Positions 1 through 5,603 of a stretch of DNA of 6,533 nt are shown one piece after another. Position numbers and translations under genes: made by a program. This stretch comes from an uncultured bacterium (lineage in GTDB: Bacteria > Patescibacteriota > Minisyncoccia > CAIUEV01). Positions within the stretch are counted from its first letter, which is position 1. Each line of letters begins with the position of its first letter. The DNA lies in assembly GCA_903898335.1 (NCBI GenBank), contig CAIUEV010000101.1:1-6533 (forward strand). Reading direction: 5' to 3'. The notes below the pieces were generated by a model. That model had not been told where the DNA came from and made no database searches. It saw only the letters and a program-made list of their open reading frames with translations.

Positions 1-254
1 CCGACCACATCCAGTTTAGCTTGAGGATTGTCTGTTCCGATTCCCACCAATCCGTATTTTACTATTAGTCCATGAGCGGCATTACCAAGATTTAAAATCA
101 ATCCGCCTACTTTGGATTGACCAAAGGCGGAAGAATTAATGGGAGCAAAGATATTGTTTCCGGGAGGAACAGTGGTTGGTTCGATCCAGGCGTGGGCGGA
201 ATCGACGGTGAACAGAACCGTGGCAAGAATGGAAAAAACAAAAATTTTTTTCAT
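1..254 (-). CDS. Secreted surface/fibre-like protein, N-terminal part (cut by window edge)
   Basis: The reading frame starts at the ATG at 254-252 and is still open at base 1, so about 84 residues are visible and the C-terminus is missing. Residues 1-22 form a signal peptide: MKK, a hydrophobic core, then SAHA with likely cleavage after Ala22. The mature part begins W-I-E-P-T, followed by PPGNN, APINSS and GQSKVGG. Residues 71-84 carry GIGT-D-NP-Q-A-KLDVVG, a motif common just before the repeats of fibre-like and surface proteins, including ones with a C-terminal intramolecular chaperone domain. From general knowledge, this N-terminal pattern is frequent in large secreted Parcubacteria proteins of unknown function. 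An adhesin or fibre role is inference. The upstream gene ends 65 bases away on the same strand. There is no Shine-Dalgarno; an AT-rich leader with TATTAT lies just before the ATG. The gene is confidently real; its function is uncertain. Confidence 0.85.
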   Translation of the reverse strand, partial: MKKIFVFSILATVLFTVDSAHAWIEPTTVPPGNNIFAPINSSAFGQSKVGGLILNLGNAAHGLIVKYGLVGIGTDNPQAKLDVV

Positions 255-259
255 TTTAG

Positions 260-265
260 ATAATA
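260..265 (-). promoter_or_regulatory. Possible -10 box placed for a leaderless transcript
   Basis: Read on the minus strand, TATTAT occupies 265-260 and is followed by five bases (255-259) before the ATG at 254. A start site about seven bases downstream of this box would fall on or next to the start codon. I see no convincing -35 hexamer at 16-18 bases. The region is AT-rich, so chance is a serious alternative. Confidence 0.3.
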
Positions 266-319
266 TTTACTTACAAAAACAACAACATTCAAATCGGACC
301 GGTTAGCCTCTTGGTGAAT

Positions 320-979
320 TTATTCGACCGAACCCATTGGAAACTCTTCCGGAAAAACCGTCAATTTTTTCTTTCCATCTTCAGTAATTAGGTTGGCTTG
401 CATTCCCGATTGCAAAGATTCCCAACTACTTGTCTTTTCATCAAACATTCTCAACTCTGGGTCTTCTTGAAACTCTTTCAATTTTTTCTTTACATCGTCG
501 GAAAGCTCTTTTCGCTCTACTGCACCGTTGGCATTACCGTTCATCTGATCAGGCGACGGACTCTCCGTTGTCGGAGGCATAAGTTTCACCATTTCTCCTT
601 GCGCTTTTTTCGCTTTTTCTTCATTAAAATTCGGATTCTTGGCCATCACAACGATTGAACTGACATCCTCTTTCTTAATTTCGTATTTTATATCGATAGA
701 AGCGATTTGTTTTAAAACCAGTTTTTCTCCATCTATAGAATCGATTTTTCCCGTCATGATCTCAGGCTGTTTTTCTTTCTCCGCCACATACATCGAATCA
801 ACGCTATTGACCGATTGAGGCATTGAAACTTCACTGCCGGGAGCATTGGGCGCTCCCCCCTGATTTACAATGTTTTTACCGTTTTTCAAACCCATCGAAT
901 AAATCACCATACCGACAAAACCCAGACCGAAAATAACCGCCAGCACCGAGAGTAGAACAATTAGTTTTTTGTTTTCCAT
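320..979 (-). CDS. Membrane-anchored extracytoplasmic protein of unknown function
   Basis: This 219-residue protein is not one I recognise. Residues 1-5 (MENKK) precede one hydrophobic helix at about 6-29, with no lipobox cysteine, so it is probably a single-pass anchor with the rest outside. A Gly/Pro/Ser/Asn-rich linker follows (about 38-62). Residues 76-112 look like a small beta domain: a G-K-I-D-S-I-D-G-E-K-L-V-L-K strand pair, then alternating hydrophobic strands. Next come a charged helix (about 119-132), a second Pro/Ser/Thr linker (134-147), a Lys/Glu-rich helix (157-171) and a C-terminal stretch with G-K-K-K-L-T-V-F-P. The beta part resembles small OB-like periplasmic domains (DUF5666 style), but this is only an impression. 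Its ATG (979-977) directly abuts the stop of the solute-binding protein gene (982-980), so the two are very likely co-transcribed and translationally coupled. A role as a partner of that protein is inference. Confidence 0.85.
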   Translation of the reverse strand: MENKKLIVLLSVLAVIFGLGFVGMVIYSMGLKNGKNIVNQGGAPNAPGSEVSMPQSVNSVDSMYVAEKEKQPEIMTGKIDSIDGEKLVLKQIASIDIKYEIKKEDVSSIVVMAKNPNFNEEKAKKAQGEMVKLMPPTTESPSPDQMNGNANGAVERKELSDDVKKKLKEFQEDPELRMFDEKTSSWESLQSGMQANLITEDGKKKLTVFPEEFPMGSVE

Positions 980-2422
980 TTATTTATAATCATAATTAAA
1001 ATTTGATCCGCCCAATTTTTGAGCTATATTATACCCCTCCTGAGAGATTAATTGAGAAGCTGATTGTGAAGCCTCGGCCGGTGGAACGCCCTTGTCAACA
1101 ATCGAATTAATGGCATTCTCCAAAATAACCCCTATTCTAGCGTTGTTGGCCTGCCTAAAGCTCGTCGCGGAAATCGCCTGATCGGCGAAGACGCCCAACC
1201 ATTGATCCTCTTTTTGAGCTTCCGCCAAATCCATTCTGGCCGAAACTCGACCGGTCGCCTCCGCATATTTCGCCGCCTGAGCTTTTTCCGTCAAAAACTT
1301 CAAAAAATTAAACGCCTCTATCGCCTTTTGACCGGTAGCCTGTTTGGAAACGGCAAAAGCCCAATAGGAAGCGAAATTAACCGCCTTTGACTCATTGGAA
1401 ATTTGAGGTAACGGCGCAATTCCAAAGTTTATGTTCGGTGCCTTTTTCTTAATAATTTCAATTTGATTTGAGTAATTCATCATCATTCCGACCTCGTTGG
1501 CGGTAAAGGCATCGATGGAATGATGCATCTCTTTGTTCCAGCAGTAAAAAGCTTGGTTACGATCGGAAAACTTGGTAAAGAAATCCAACGCCGCCTCTCC
1601 CGGAGAAAAGCTGTTTCCATCGGCACTGGCCGACTGACTGTCCATCACCGATTCCCAATCTTCGTTCACAATCGGACTACCCATCTGCATCATTAAAACG
1701 GCCAGAATATCCGGAGCGCGACTAACATTTTTACCGTAGCCGATAGCCGCTCCCGATTTTTTTATATTCCCCATATCGTCGATCAGGGTTGTCTTCTGAA
1801 CGTAAGCGTCAAAACTCAAAATTTTATTTTCAAACTCCTGCCAAGTCCAATTGTTAGGTGGAGGCGACATCCCCGCCAAACTAAAAAGATCTCGATTGTA
1901 AAAAACCGCCAAGTTATCCATATAAAGAGGAAAACCGTAAATTCTTTCCACCCCGTCGGCGTCTTTAAAAGTCAAATCCTTTTTCGCCACCGGGAAAAAA
2001 GCGTCCCCGTACTCTCTTAAATTCATAATTTTCGGCTTTTCTTTTTTTGTCAACTCGTCGTTTACCGAATCAAGAGAAATCATCTTGTCCTTGTGCGCCG
2101 GCACCCAAGTGTTATTGATCATAAAAATATCCGGTCCGGATCCGGCCGCCAAGCCCTGAGTCACTTGCTCCATATAGTCAAGACATTCCGACTTGTTGCA
2201 AGCAAATTTTTTATATTCGATTTCTTTCACATTTTTGTGAGTTTTCTTGAATTCGGTAATGAAACTATCGTAAACTTCCGACTCGTCCCATACTCCCCAA
2301 ATAACAATTTTGTCCACCTCCGGGTCGGGAGCCTTCTGTTTAAAAGCAAAAATCAGTAAAGCCAGTATGGCTCCAACCACCGCAACCGCCCCCAGAGCAA
2401 TTAAAACCAAATTTTTGTTCAT
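980..2422 (-). CDS. Extracellular solute-binding protein, family 1 (ABC-type), membrane-anchored
   Basis: This 480-residue protein has the length and layout of a family 1 (MalE-like, SBP_bac_1) substrate-binding protein, usually the capture component of a sugar ABC importer. Residues 5-27 form a hydrophobic signal/anchor helix. It lacks a lipobox cysteine and an obvious cleavage site, so an uncleaved membrane anchor is likely. The family pattern follows: I-V-I-W-G-V-W at 39-45, G-P-D-I-F at 96-100, G-F-P-L-Y-M-D at 163-169 with the usual NLAVFYNRDLF segment, W-T-W-Q-E-F at 192-197, F-T-A-N-E-V-G-M-M at 306-314, FGIAPLPQ at 333-340, and a conserved A-F-A-V-S-K plus FLKFLTEKAQAAKYA helix at 355-386. 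Cys75 and Cys80 may form a disulfide. No permease or ATPase gene is nearby, so the substrate and the transporter are unknown. It lies 62 bases after rpmA with an A/T-only leader and no Shine-Dalgarno. Confidence 0.92.
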   Translation of the reverse strand: MNKNLVLIALGAVAVVGAILALLIFAFKQKAPDPEVDKIVIWGVWDESEVYDSFITEFKKTHKNVKEIEYKKFACNKSECLDYMEQVTQGLAAGSGPDIFMINNTWVPAHKDKMISLDSVNDELTKKEKPKIMNLREYGDAFFPVAKKDLTFKDADGVERIYGFPLYMDNLAVFYNRDLFSLAGMSPPPNNWTWQEFENKILSFDAYVQKTTLIDDMGNIKKSGAAIGYGKNVSRAPDILAVLMMQMGSPIVNEDWESVMDSQSASADGNSFSPGEAALDFFTKFSDRNQAFYCWNKEMHHSIDAFTANEVGMMMNYSNQIEIIKKKAPNINFGIAPLPQISNESKAVNFASYWAFAVSKQATGQKAIEAFNFLKFLTEKAQAAKYAEATGRVSARMDLAEAQKEDQWLGVFADQAISATSFRQANNARIGVILENAINSIVDKGVPPAEASQSASQLISQEGYNIAQKLGGSNFNYDYK

Positions 2423-2484
2423 TTTTTATTTTTACAATTTTATATTTTCAACAATCGTAATAGACAGTGGCAACAAAAAATCTT

Positions 2485-2763
2485 CTATTTTTCCTCCACG
2501 GAGACCACCGCCACTTTTTTAAGTCGGCCGTCAAAACCTTTTTTCATACGACGTGCAAACTTGACCAATCCGGTTTTCATGGCGTAGATGGTGTCGTCAC
2601 CCCCCAAAGCCACGTTCTTGCCGGGCTGATATTTCAAACCTCTTTGTTTGATTATAACATTACCGACCTCAACTTTTTGATTACCGAAAATTTTTACGCC
2701 CAATCTTTTGGATATACTGTCACGACCCAAACGAGTCGATCCCCCAGCTTTCCTATGTGCCAT
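2485..2763 (-). CDS. rpmA: 50S ribosomal protein L27
   Basis: L27 is a late-assembly protein of the large ribosomal subunit; its flexible N-terminus reaches towards the peptidyl-transferase centre. The 92-residue product has the family hallmarks: [16 protein letters not shown] at the N-terminus, SKRLGVK-x-FG at 18-27, [10 protein letters not shown] at 33-42, and a [14 protein letters not shown] core at 45-58. The N-terminus starts directly at MAH, without the pre-sequence that Firmicutes L27 carries and that needs Prp protease. In most bacteria rpmA follows rplU (L21), but here the upstream neighbour is the divergent rbfA, so the usual rplU-rpmA pair is broken. It ends with TAG, the only TAG stop seen in the window. 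The ATG at 2763 is fixed by the conserved MAH start. No Shine-Dalgarno is visible. Confidence 0.98.
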   Translation of the reverse strand: MAHRKAGGSTRLGRDSISKRLGVKIFGNQKVEVGNVIIKQRGLKYQPGKNVALGGDDTIYAMKTGLVKFARRMKKGFDGRLKKVAVVSVEEK

Positions 2764-2778
2764 AGTCTAATAATTTAT

Positions 2779-2806
2779 TTGCTTAAACTTTAATCTCGAT
2801 TATATT
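2779..2806 (+). promoter_or_regulatory. Possible rbfA promoter overlapping the rpmA -10 box
   Basis: TTGCTT (2779-2784), a 16-base spacer and TATATT (2801-2806) make a plausible sigma-70-type promoter, with a start near 2813 and a leader of about 44 bases to rbfA. The -10 box shares bases with the opposite-strand rpmA -10 box, so the two divergent promoters would compete for polymerase. The -35 match is only partial. Confidence 0.35.
2799..2804 (-). promoter_or_regulatory. Likely -10 box of the rpmA promoter
   Basis: On the minus strand 2804-2799 reads TATAAT, a perfect -10 consensus, which would give a leader of about 30 bases before rpmA. The best -35 is a poor TTAATA at 2829-2824 with a long 19-base spacer. 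A second TATAAT lies upstream at 2835-2830. The whole intergenic region is AT-rich, which lowers the weight of either match. Confidence 0.4.
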
Positions 2807-2856
2807 TGAGTTAATTTCAGAATTATTAAATTATAAAAAAAAGAAAAAAGCAACTT

Positions 2857-3237
2857 ATGAGAAGAATTAACAACGCCACCAGAAAACCTTTTGACCGAAT
2901 GAATAAAGTTAATAATCTGATATTGAGCGAACTTAACGGCATCCTGCTCAAAAAAGGCCTCCTCACTCAATCAAAGGAGGGAGGAGACAGAATAATAAGC
3001 CTGTCCCGAGTCGAGACCGGTCGCGACCTGAGGTCAGCCAAAGTTTTCTTTCTGGTTATTCCGGAAAAATATCGAGCCAGCGCTCAAACCGCCCTTAACA
3101 AAAAAGCGGGGGAGATCCAAAATATGTTGGCCGGAAAACTGCAAACCAAAAGCAAACCTCGAATCGAGTTTCTTTATGATACCGGCCAGAGTAACGCTTT
3201 CGCCGTGGAAGCCATACTGAACGAAATCGAAAAGTAA
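2857..3237 (+). CDS. rbfA: Ribosome-binding factor A
   Basis: RbfA is a small KH-fold protein that binds the immature 30S subunit and helps mature the 5' end region of 16S rRNA. The 126 residues match the family in order: an N-terminal helix V-N-N-L-I-L-S-E-L-N (18-27), the strand I-I-S-L-S-R-V-E-T-G-R-D-L-R-S-A-K-V (46-63), and the A-L-N-K-K-A-G-E-I-Q-N-M-L helix (79-91) that corresponds to the A-x-G-x-I-R helix of other RbfA proteins. The family P-x-x-x-F-x-x-D motif follows as P-R-I-E-F-L-Y-D at 101-108. The usual Arg after G-x-I is Gln88 here. The length is normal. The ATG at 2857 follows an A-rich run with no real Shine-Dalgarno; Met15 is an internal alternative but would shorten the N-terminal region. 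It diverges from rpmA and precedes pilM by 54 bases. Confidence 0.93.
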   Translation: MRRINNATRKPFDRMNKVNNLILSELNGILLKKGLLTQSKEGGDRIISLSRVETGRDLRSAKVFFLVIPEKYRASAQTALNKKAGEIQNMLAGKLQTKSKPRIEFLYDTGQSNAFAVEAILNEIEK

Positions 3238-3291
3238 TTTTTCAAAAAAACAAAAATCGTTTTAAAATGAATTGGATAATTTAAAAACAAA

Positions 3292-4374
3292 ATGCTTCAG
3301 TTTTTCGATCCATTTAAGAAGGAACTTTCTCGAAGTTGGTCATTGCATTTGACCAACCTTCATTTGCGTCTCGTGGAAATAGTCGGTAAAAAAGATGCTT
3401 GGAAAATCAGTCGCATCGGAAAAATCGACTTGTCTCCCGGAACCGTTGAAAACGGAGTGGTTAAAAACAAGGAAGAATTTTTCCGAAAATTAAAAAAACT
3501 GGAGCTTGAAACTTTTCCCAACGCCCCCAAAAGTCGCCGGATTATAACGAATATTAATGAGGAATACGCCTTTTTTCGAACCGTTCAGATGCCAAAAATG
3601 AGCGAGACGGAGATCGAGGAAGCCATCAGATGGGAAGCGGAAAGCAATATCCCGCTGCCAATCGATAAAGTCCACTTGGCTTGGGAAGTCATCAAAGATC
3701 TCGGCGACAATAAAATTTCCGTACTTTTGGCGGCCACTCCTCAAAACATCATTGAGGAAAAAATTAATGTTTTCGGCGAATTCGGCTTAACTTGCCTGGT
3801 GGTCGAGCCGGAATCGGTCGCCCTCTGTCGGGCCCTGGCCGTTAAAGATCATGATCTTTTTCTGAATGAACCGATAATCATTCTGAATTTGAAGGAACAT
3901 TACACCCACATCATGGTCTTTGACTCGGAAATCATTCATTTAAGCACGATTTCCGAAGTTTCCAGTGAAAATTTCGACACCTCCATCAGTCGCTCCTTTA
4001 ATATAAAGCTCGAGGAAACGGAAAAATTCAGACAGAAAGTCGGTTGGCAACCGGAAGTGGAGCTGGGACAAAAGCTCATTGAGACAACCGGACTGGTCTT
4101 TTCTTCCCTCAAACGTGAAATCGGCAGCGCCGTTTCCTTTTACAAAGACAAGACGAGCAAGGATATCAAGAGAATTTTATTGACCGCCGAACGACCCAGC
4201 AAATGGACCAATTTCAATAATTTTTTAGCCAAAGAATCCGGACTGGAAGTGCGCTGGCAGTCTCCCTGGAGCAAAGAAATATGGCCCAATAAATACCCGC
4301 TTTCGGAACAAGATAACGAGGAATTCAATATCGCCATCGGCCTCTCGCTCAGAAAATTTGAAGATATTTTTTAA
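3292..4374 (+). CDS. pilM: PilM-like type IV pilus assembly protein with degenerate nucleotide-binding motifs
   Basis: PilM is a cytoplasmic actin/FtsA-fold protein that binds the N-terminal tail of PilN and links the pilus motor to the inner-membrane platform. The 360 residues show the family body: Y-A-F-F-R-T-V-Q-M-P-K-M at 92-103, E-E-A-I-R-W-E-A-E-S-N-I-P at 109-121, a V-L-L-A-A-T-P strand at 144-150, G-L-T-C-L-V-V-E-P-E-S-V-A-L-C-R-A at 165-181, an E-K-F-R-Q-K-V-G segment at 244-251, S-A-V-S-F-Y at 279-284, and a C-terminal I-A-I-G-L-S-L-R at 347-354. The nucleotide-binding loops look lost. The first phosphate loop (normally G-I-D-I-G-S) reads SLHLTN at 17-22. The second (D-x-G) reads ILNLKEHYTHI at 197-207. 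The adenosine loop (normally GGGA) reads LLTAERPSKW at 296-305. The length is normal. It sits 15 bases before pilN. Confidence 0.87.
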   Translation: MLQFFDPFKKELSRSWSLHLTNLHLRLVEIVGKKDAWKISRIGKIDLSPGTVENGVVKNKEEFFRKLKKLELETFPNAPKSRRIITNINEEYAFFRTVQMPKMSETEIEEAIRWEAESNIPLPIDKVHLAWEVIKDLGDNKISVLLAATPQNIIEEKINVFGEFGLTCLVVEPESVALCRALAVKDHDLFLNEPIIILNLKEHYTHIMVFDSEIIHLSTISEVSSENFDTSISRSFNIKLEETEKFRQKVGWQPEVELGQKLIETTGLVFSSLKREIGSAVSFYKDKTSKDIKRILLTAERPSKWTNFNNFLAKESGLEVRWQSPWSKEIWPNKYPLSEQDNEEFNIAIGLSLRKFEDIF

Positions 4375-4389
4375 GCAATCACCTTATCT

Positions 4390-5058
4390 ATGCCCATCAA
4401 AAAAGAAGAAATAAAAGTAAAATACAAAATATTTTCCCCCAATCTTTTGCCAAGATTAGCCAAAGAAGACCTTTGCTACGGGTCAATCCGCAGCAGCATT
4501 AAAAAGATCCTTCTGATTTCTCTTTTTCTCTTCTTGATCATTTGGGTTTTGGGCGTCGCTTTGCTTTTCAAGATGAAAAATGAAGAAAAAAGCTTGAAAG
4601 AGTCGCTTTCAACCGATAAGTACGGCGATAAATTGATAGAACTGGAAAAATCAAACAACTACTCCCGAGAATCAAGAGTTTTTGCCAATAAAATAGAAAA
4701 GTCTCTGGATAAGCAGTACAAATTCAGCAACTTTTTAGAAGAACTGATAAAATTGACTCCGCGAGGCTTGGTAATAAACGCTCTTGAGACTGCCGCCGAT
4801 TCGCCGGGATCAATCAAGATAATCGGTCTGGCCAAAGAACGAGACGGGTTTCTAAAATTCAAAGAAAATTTAGAAAAATCGGAATTTTGCGAAAGAGTTG
4901 ATTCGCCTCTCTCAAATTACGTTGAACCGGAAAATTTAAATTTTGAATTGAGTGTGAAATTAAAAGACTGGAAACCATCTTGGGGTGAAGGAGCGGTTGC
5001 TCCGGCCGGAAGCGGTTCCGCCAGTTCAGCCACCAAGGACAAGGCGGAAGAAGAATAA
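4390..5058 (+). CDS. pilN: PilN-like type IV pilus inner-membrane platform protein
   Basis: PilN is a bitopic membrane protein that joins cytoplasmic PilM to the extracytoplasmic pilus alignment complex. This 222-residue protein has the expected order. The cytoplasmic tail contains the PilM-binding P-N-L-L-P motif (17-21). One transmembrane helix spans about 39-60, followed by a Lys/Glu/Ser-rich probable coiled coil (about 62-112). A compact alpha/beta domain (about 113-192) includes F-L-E-E-L-I-K-L-T-P-R-G-L at 115-127 and S-I-K-I-I-G-L-A-K-E at 141-150, typical of PilN ferredoxin-like domains. After residue 196 there is a Gly/Ala/Ser-rich, then Lys/Glu-rich, probably disordered tail of about 26 residues, which is not typical of PilN. 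The adjacent PilM supports the call. PilO would normally follow but is not here. The ATG at 4390 is 15 bases after pilM and has no Shine-Dalgarno. Confidence 0.83.
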   Translation: MPIKKEEIKVKYKIFSPNLLPRLAKEDLCYGSIRSSIKKILLISLFLFLIIWVLGVALLFKMKNEEKSLKESLSTDKYGDKLIELEKSNNYSRESRVFANKIEKSLDKQYKFSNFLEELIKLTPRGLVINALETAADSPGSIKIIGLAKERDGFLKFKENLEKSEFCERVDSPLSNYVEPENLNFELSVKLKDWKPSWGEGAVAPAGSGSASSATKDKAEEE

Positions 5059-5075
5059 ATTTTAAACCAGTATGA

Positions 5076-5534
5076 ATGTTCTCGTTTTTTTTACGTGCTC
5101 CACTGGCGGGATTATTAGCTTATTTTCTTGTTCTGGTCATCGAAGCTTCGATATTAAAGGGGGTGGATCCAAGCCAACAAAAATCTTGGATTTTTATTTT
5201 CTTTCCCGCTTTGATCGAGGAAGCTCTTAAAATAGGTTTTATAAAAAAAATTACCGAACCAGCCGGAAATATCTTGCCCGTGATCATCCTTGTCTGTTTA
5301 TCTTTCGGCCTCGCAGAAGCTTTTTTTTCAAGCGAAAAAACGATTTTTGAATTTGTTCGTTTACCCTTTGTTCATCTGGTTTTTACCGGCTTCGGATTTT
5401 TGACAATCGAGTTGGCTTCTCGAGCAAAAAAGAAAATCGGGACTCTATTTAATTTGATTATCTGGATTTTAGCAAGCAGTCTTCTTCATTGGGCGTTCAA
5501 TTTGGCTATCCTCAATTTCAATCGGCCTTTTTGA
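5076..5534 (+). CDS. Small PrsW-like intramembrane metalloprotease candidate
   Basis: The 152 residues are mostly hydrophobic, with about four membrane helices (about 7-27, 38-57, 65-84 and 122-147, plus a hydrophobic segment at 96-113). The polar residues left inside the membrane match the PrsW/CPBP pattern: E-E-x-x-K at 48-52 in PALIEEALK, Glu81 in S-F-G-L-A-E-A-F-F, Arg95 and His100 in R-L-P-F-V-H-L-V-F-T-G, and H-x-x-x-N at 138-142 in L-L-H-W-A-F-N. In PrsW these motifs form a zinc-type protease that cuts the anti-sigma factor RsiW in Bacillus. PrsW proteins are usually longer (about 200 residues or more), so this is a reduced version. It starts 17 bases after pilN and so probably shares its mRNA. 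It lacks the two catalytic Asp of PilD, so it is not a prepilin peptidase. It ends with TGA. An out-of-frame ATG lies four bases upstream at 5072. The substrate is unknown. Confidence 0.7.
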   Translation: MFSFFLRAPLAGLLAYFLVLVIEASILKGVDPSQQKSWIFIFFPALIEEALKIGFIKKITEPAGNILPVIILVCLSFGLAEAFFSSEKTIFEFVRLPFVHLVFTGFGFLTIELASRAKKKIGTLFNLIIWILASSLLHWAFNLAILNFNRPF

Positions 5535-5569
5535 CGAAAACTTAAATAGATTCTTATATATCTTTAGGT

Positions 5570-5597
5570 TTCACTTTTATTTATAAACTTTTATAAG
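5570..5597 (+). promoter_or_regulatory. Promoter candidate with overlapping repeats, upstream of the winged-helix gene
   Basis: TTCACT (5570-5575), a 16-base spacer and TATAAG (5592-5597) form a fair sigma-70-type promoter whose start site would fall at about the ATG (5604), giving a leaderless mRNA. Repeats overlap it: ACTTTTAT occurs at 5573-5580 and 5587-5594, TTATAA at 5581-5586 and 5591-5596 (ten bases apart), and the palindrome TTTATAAA at 5580-5587. These could be an operator, perhaps for the adjacent DNA-binding protein, but the region is AT-rich, so chance repeats are likely too. Confidence 0.4.
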
Positions 5598-5603
5598 ACT
5601 CCT

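Noticed and set aside
398..658. Open frame on the plus strand inside the anchored protein gene
   Set aside because: It is antisense to a coherent protein with an anchor helix, and its own product is a Phe/Arg/His-rich mix with no domain. Treated as a shadow.
2464..2484. A/T-only inverted repeat after rpmA as a terminator
   Set aside because: The stem is AAAAAT/ATTTTT without GC pairs, so it is too weak for an intrinsic terminator.
2093..2793. Plus-strand open frames across the solute-binding protein start and rpmA
   Set aside because: They overlap conserved proteins (L27 and the binding protein) on the other strand, and their products show no recognisable pattern.
2958..2980. AGGAGG at 2975-2980 inside rbfA, pairing with CCTCCT at 2958-2963
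   Set aside because: It looks like a Shine-Dalgarno in a hairpin, but no ATG, GTG or TTG follows at a usable distance and rbfA continues through it. The codons for K-E-G-G explain it.
5072..5230. ATG at 5072, four bases before the PrsW-like start, opening a frame of about 52 codons
   Set aside because: It is out of frame with the motif-bearing protein, has no family pattern and ends inside that gene.
5076..5534. Prepilin peptidase (PilD) as the identity of the membrane protein after pilN
   Set aside because: PilD needs two conserved catalytic Asp and a G-x-G-D motif, none of which is present; EExxK and HxxxN point to PrsW/CPBP instead.
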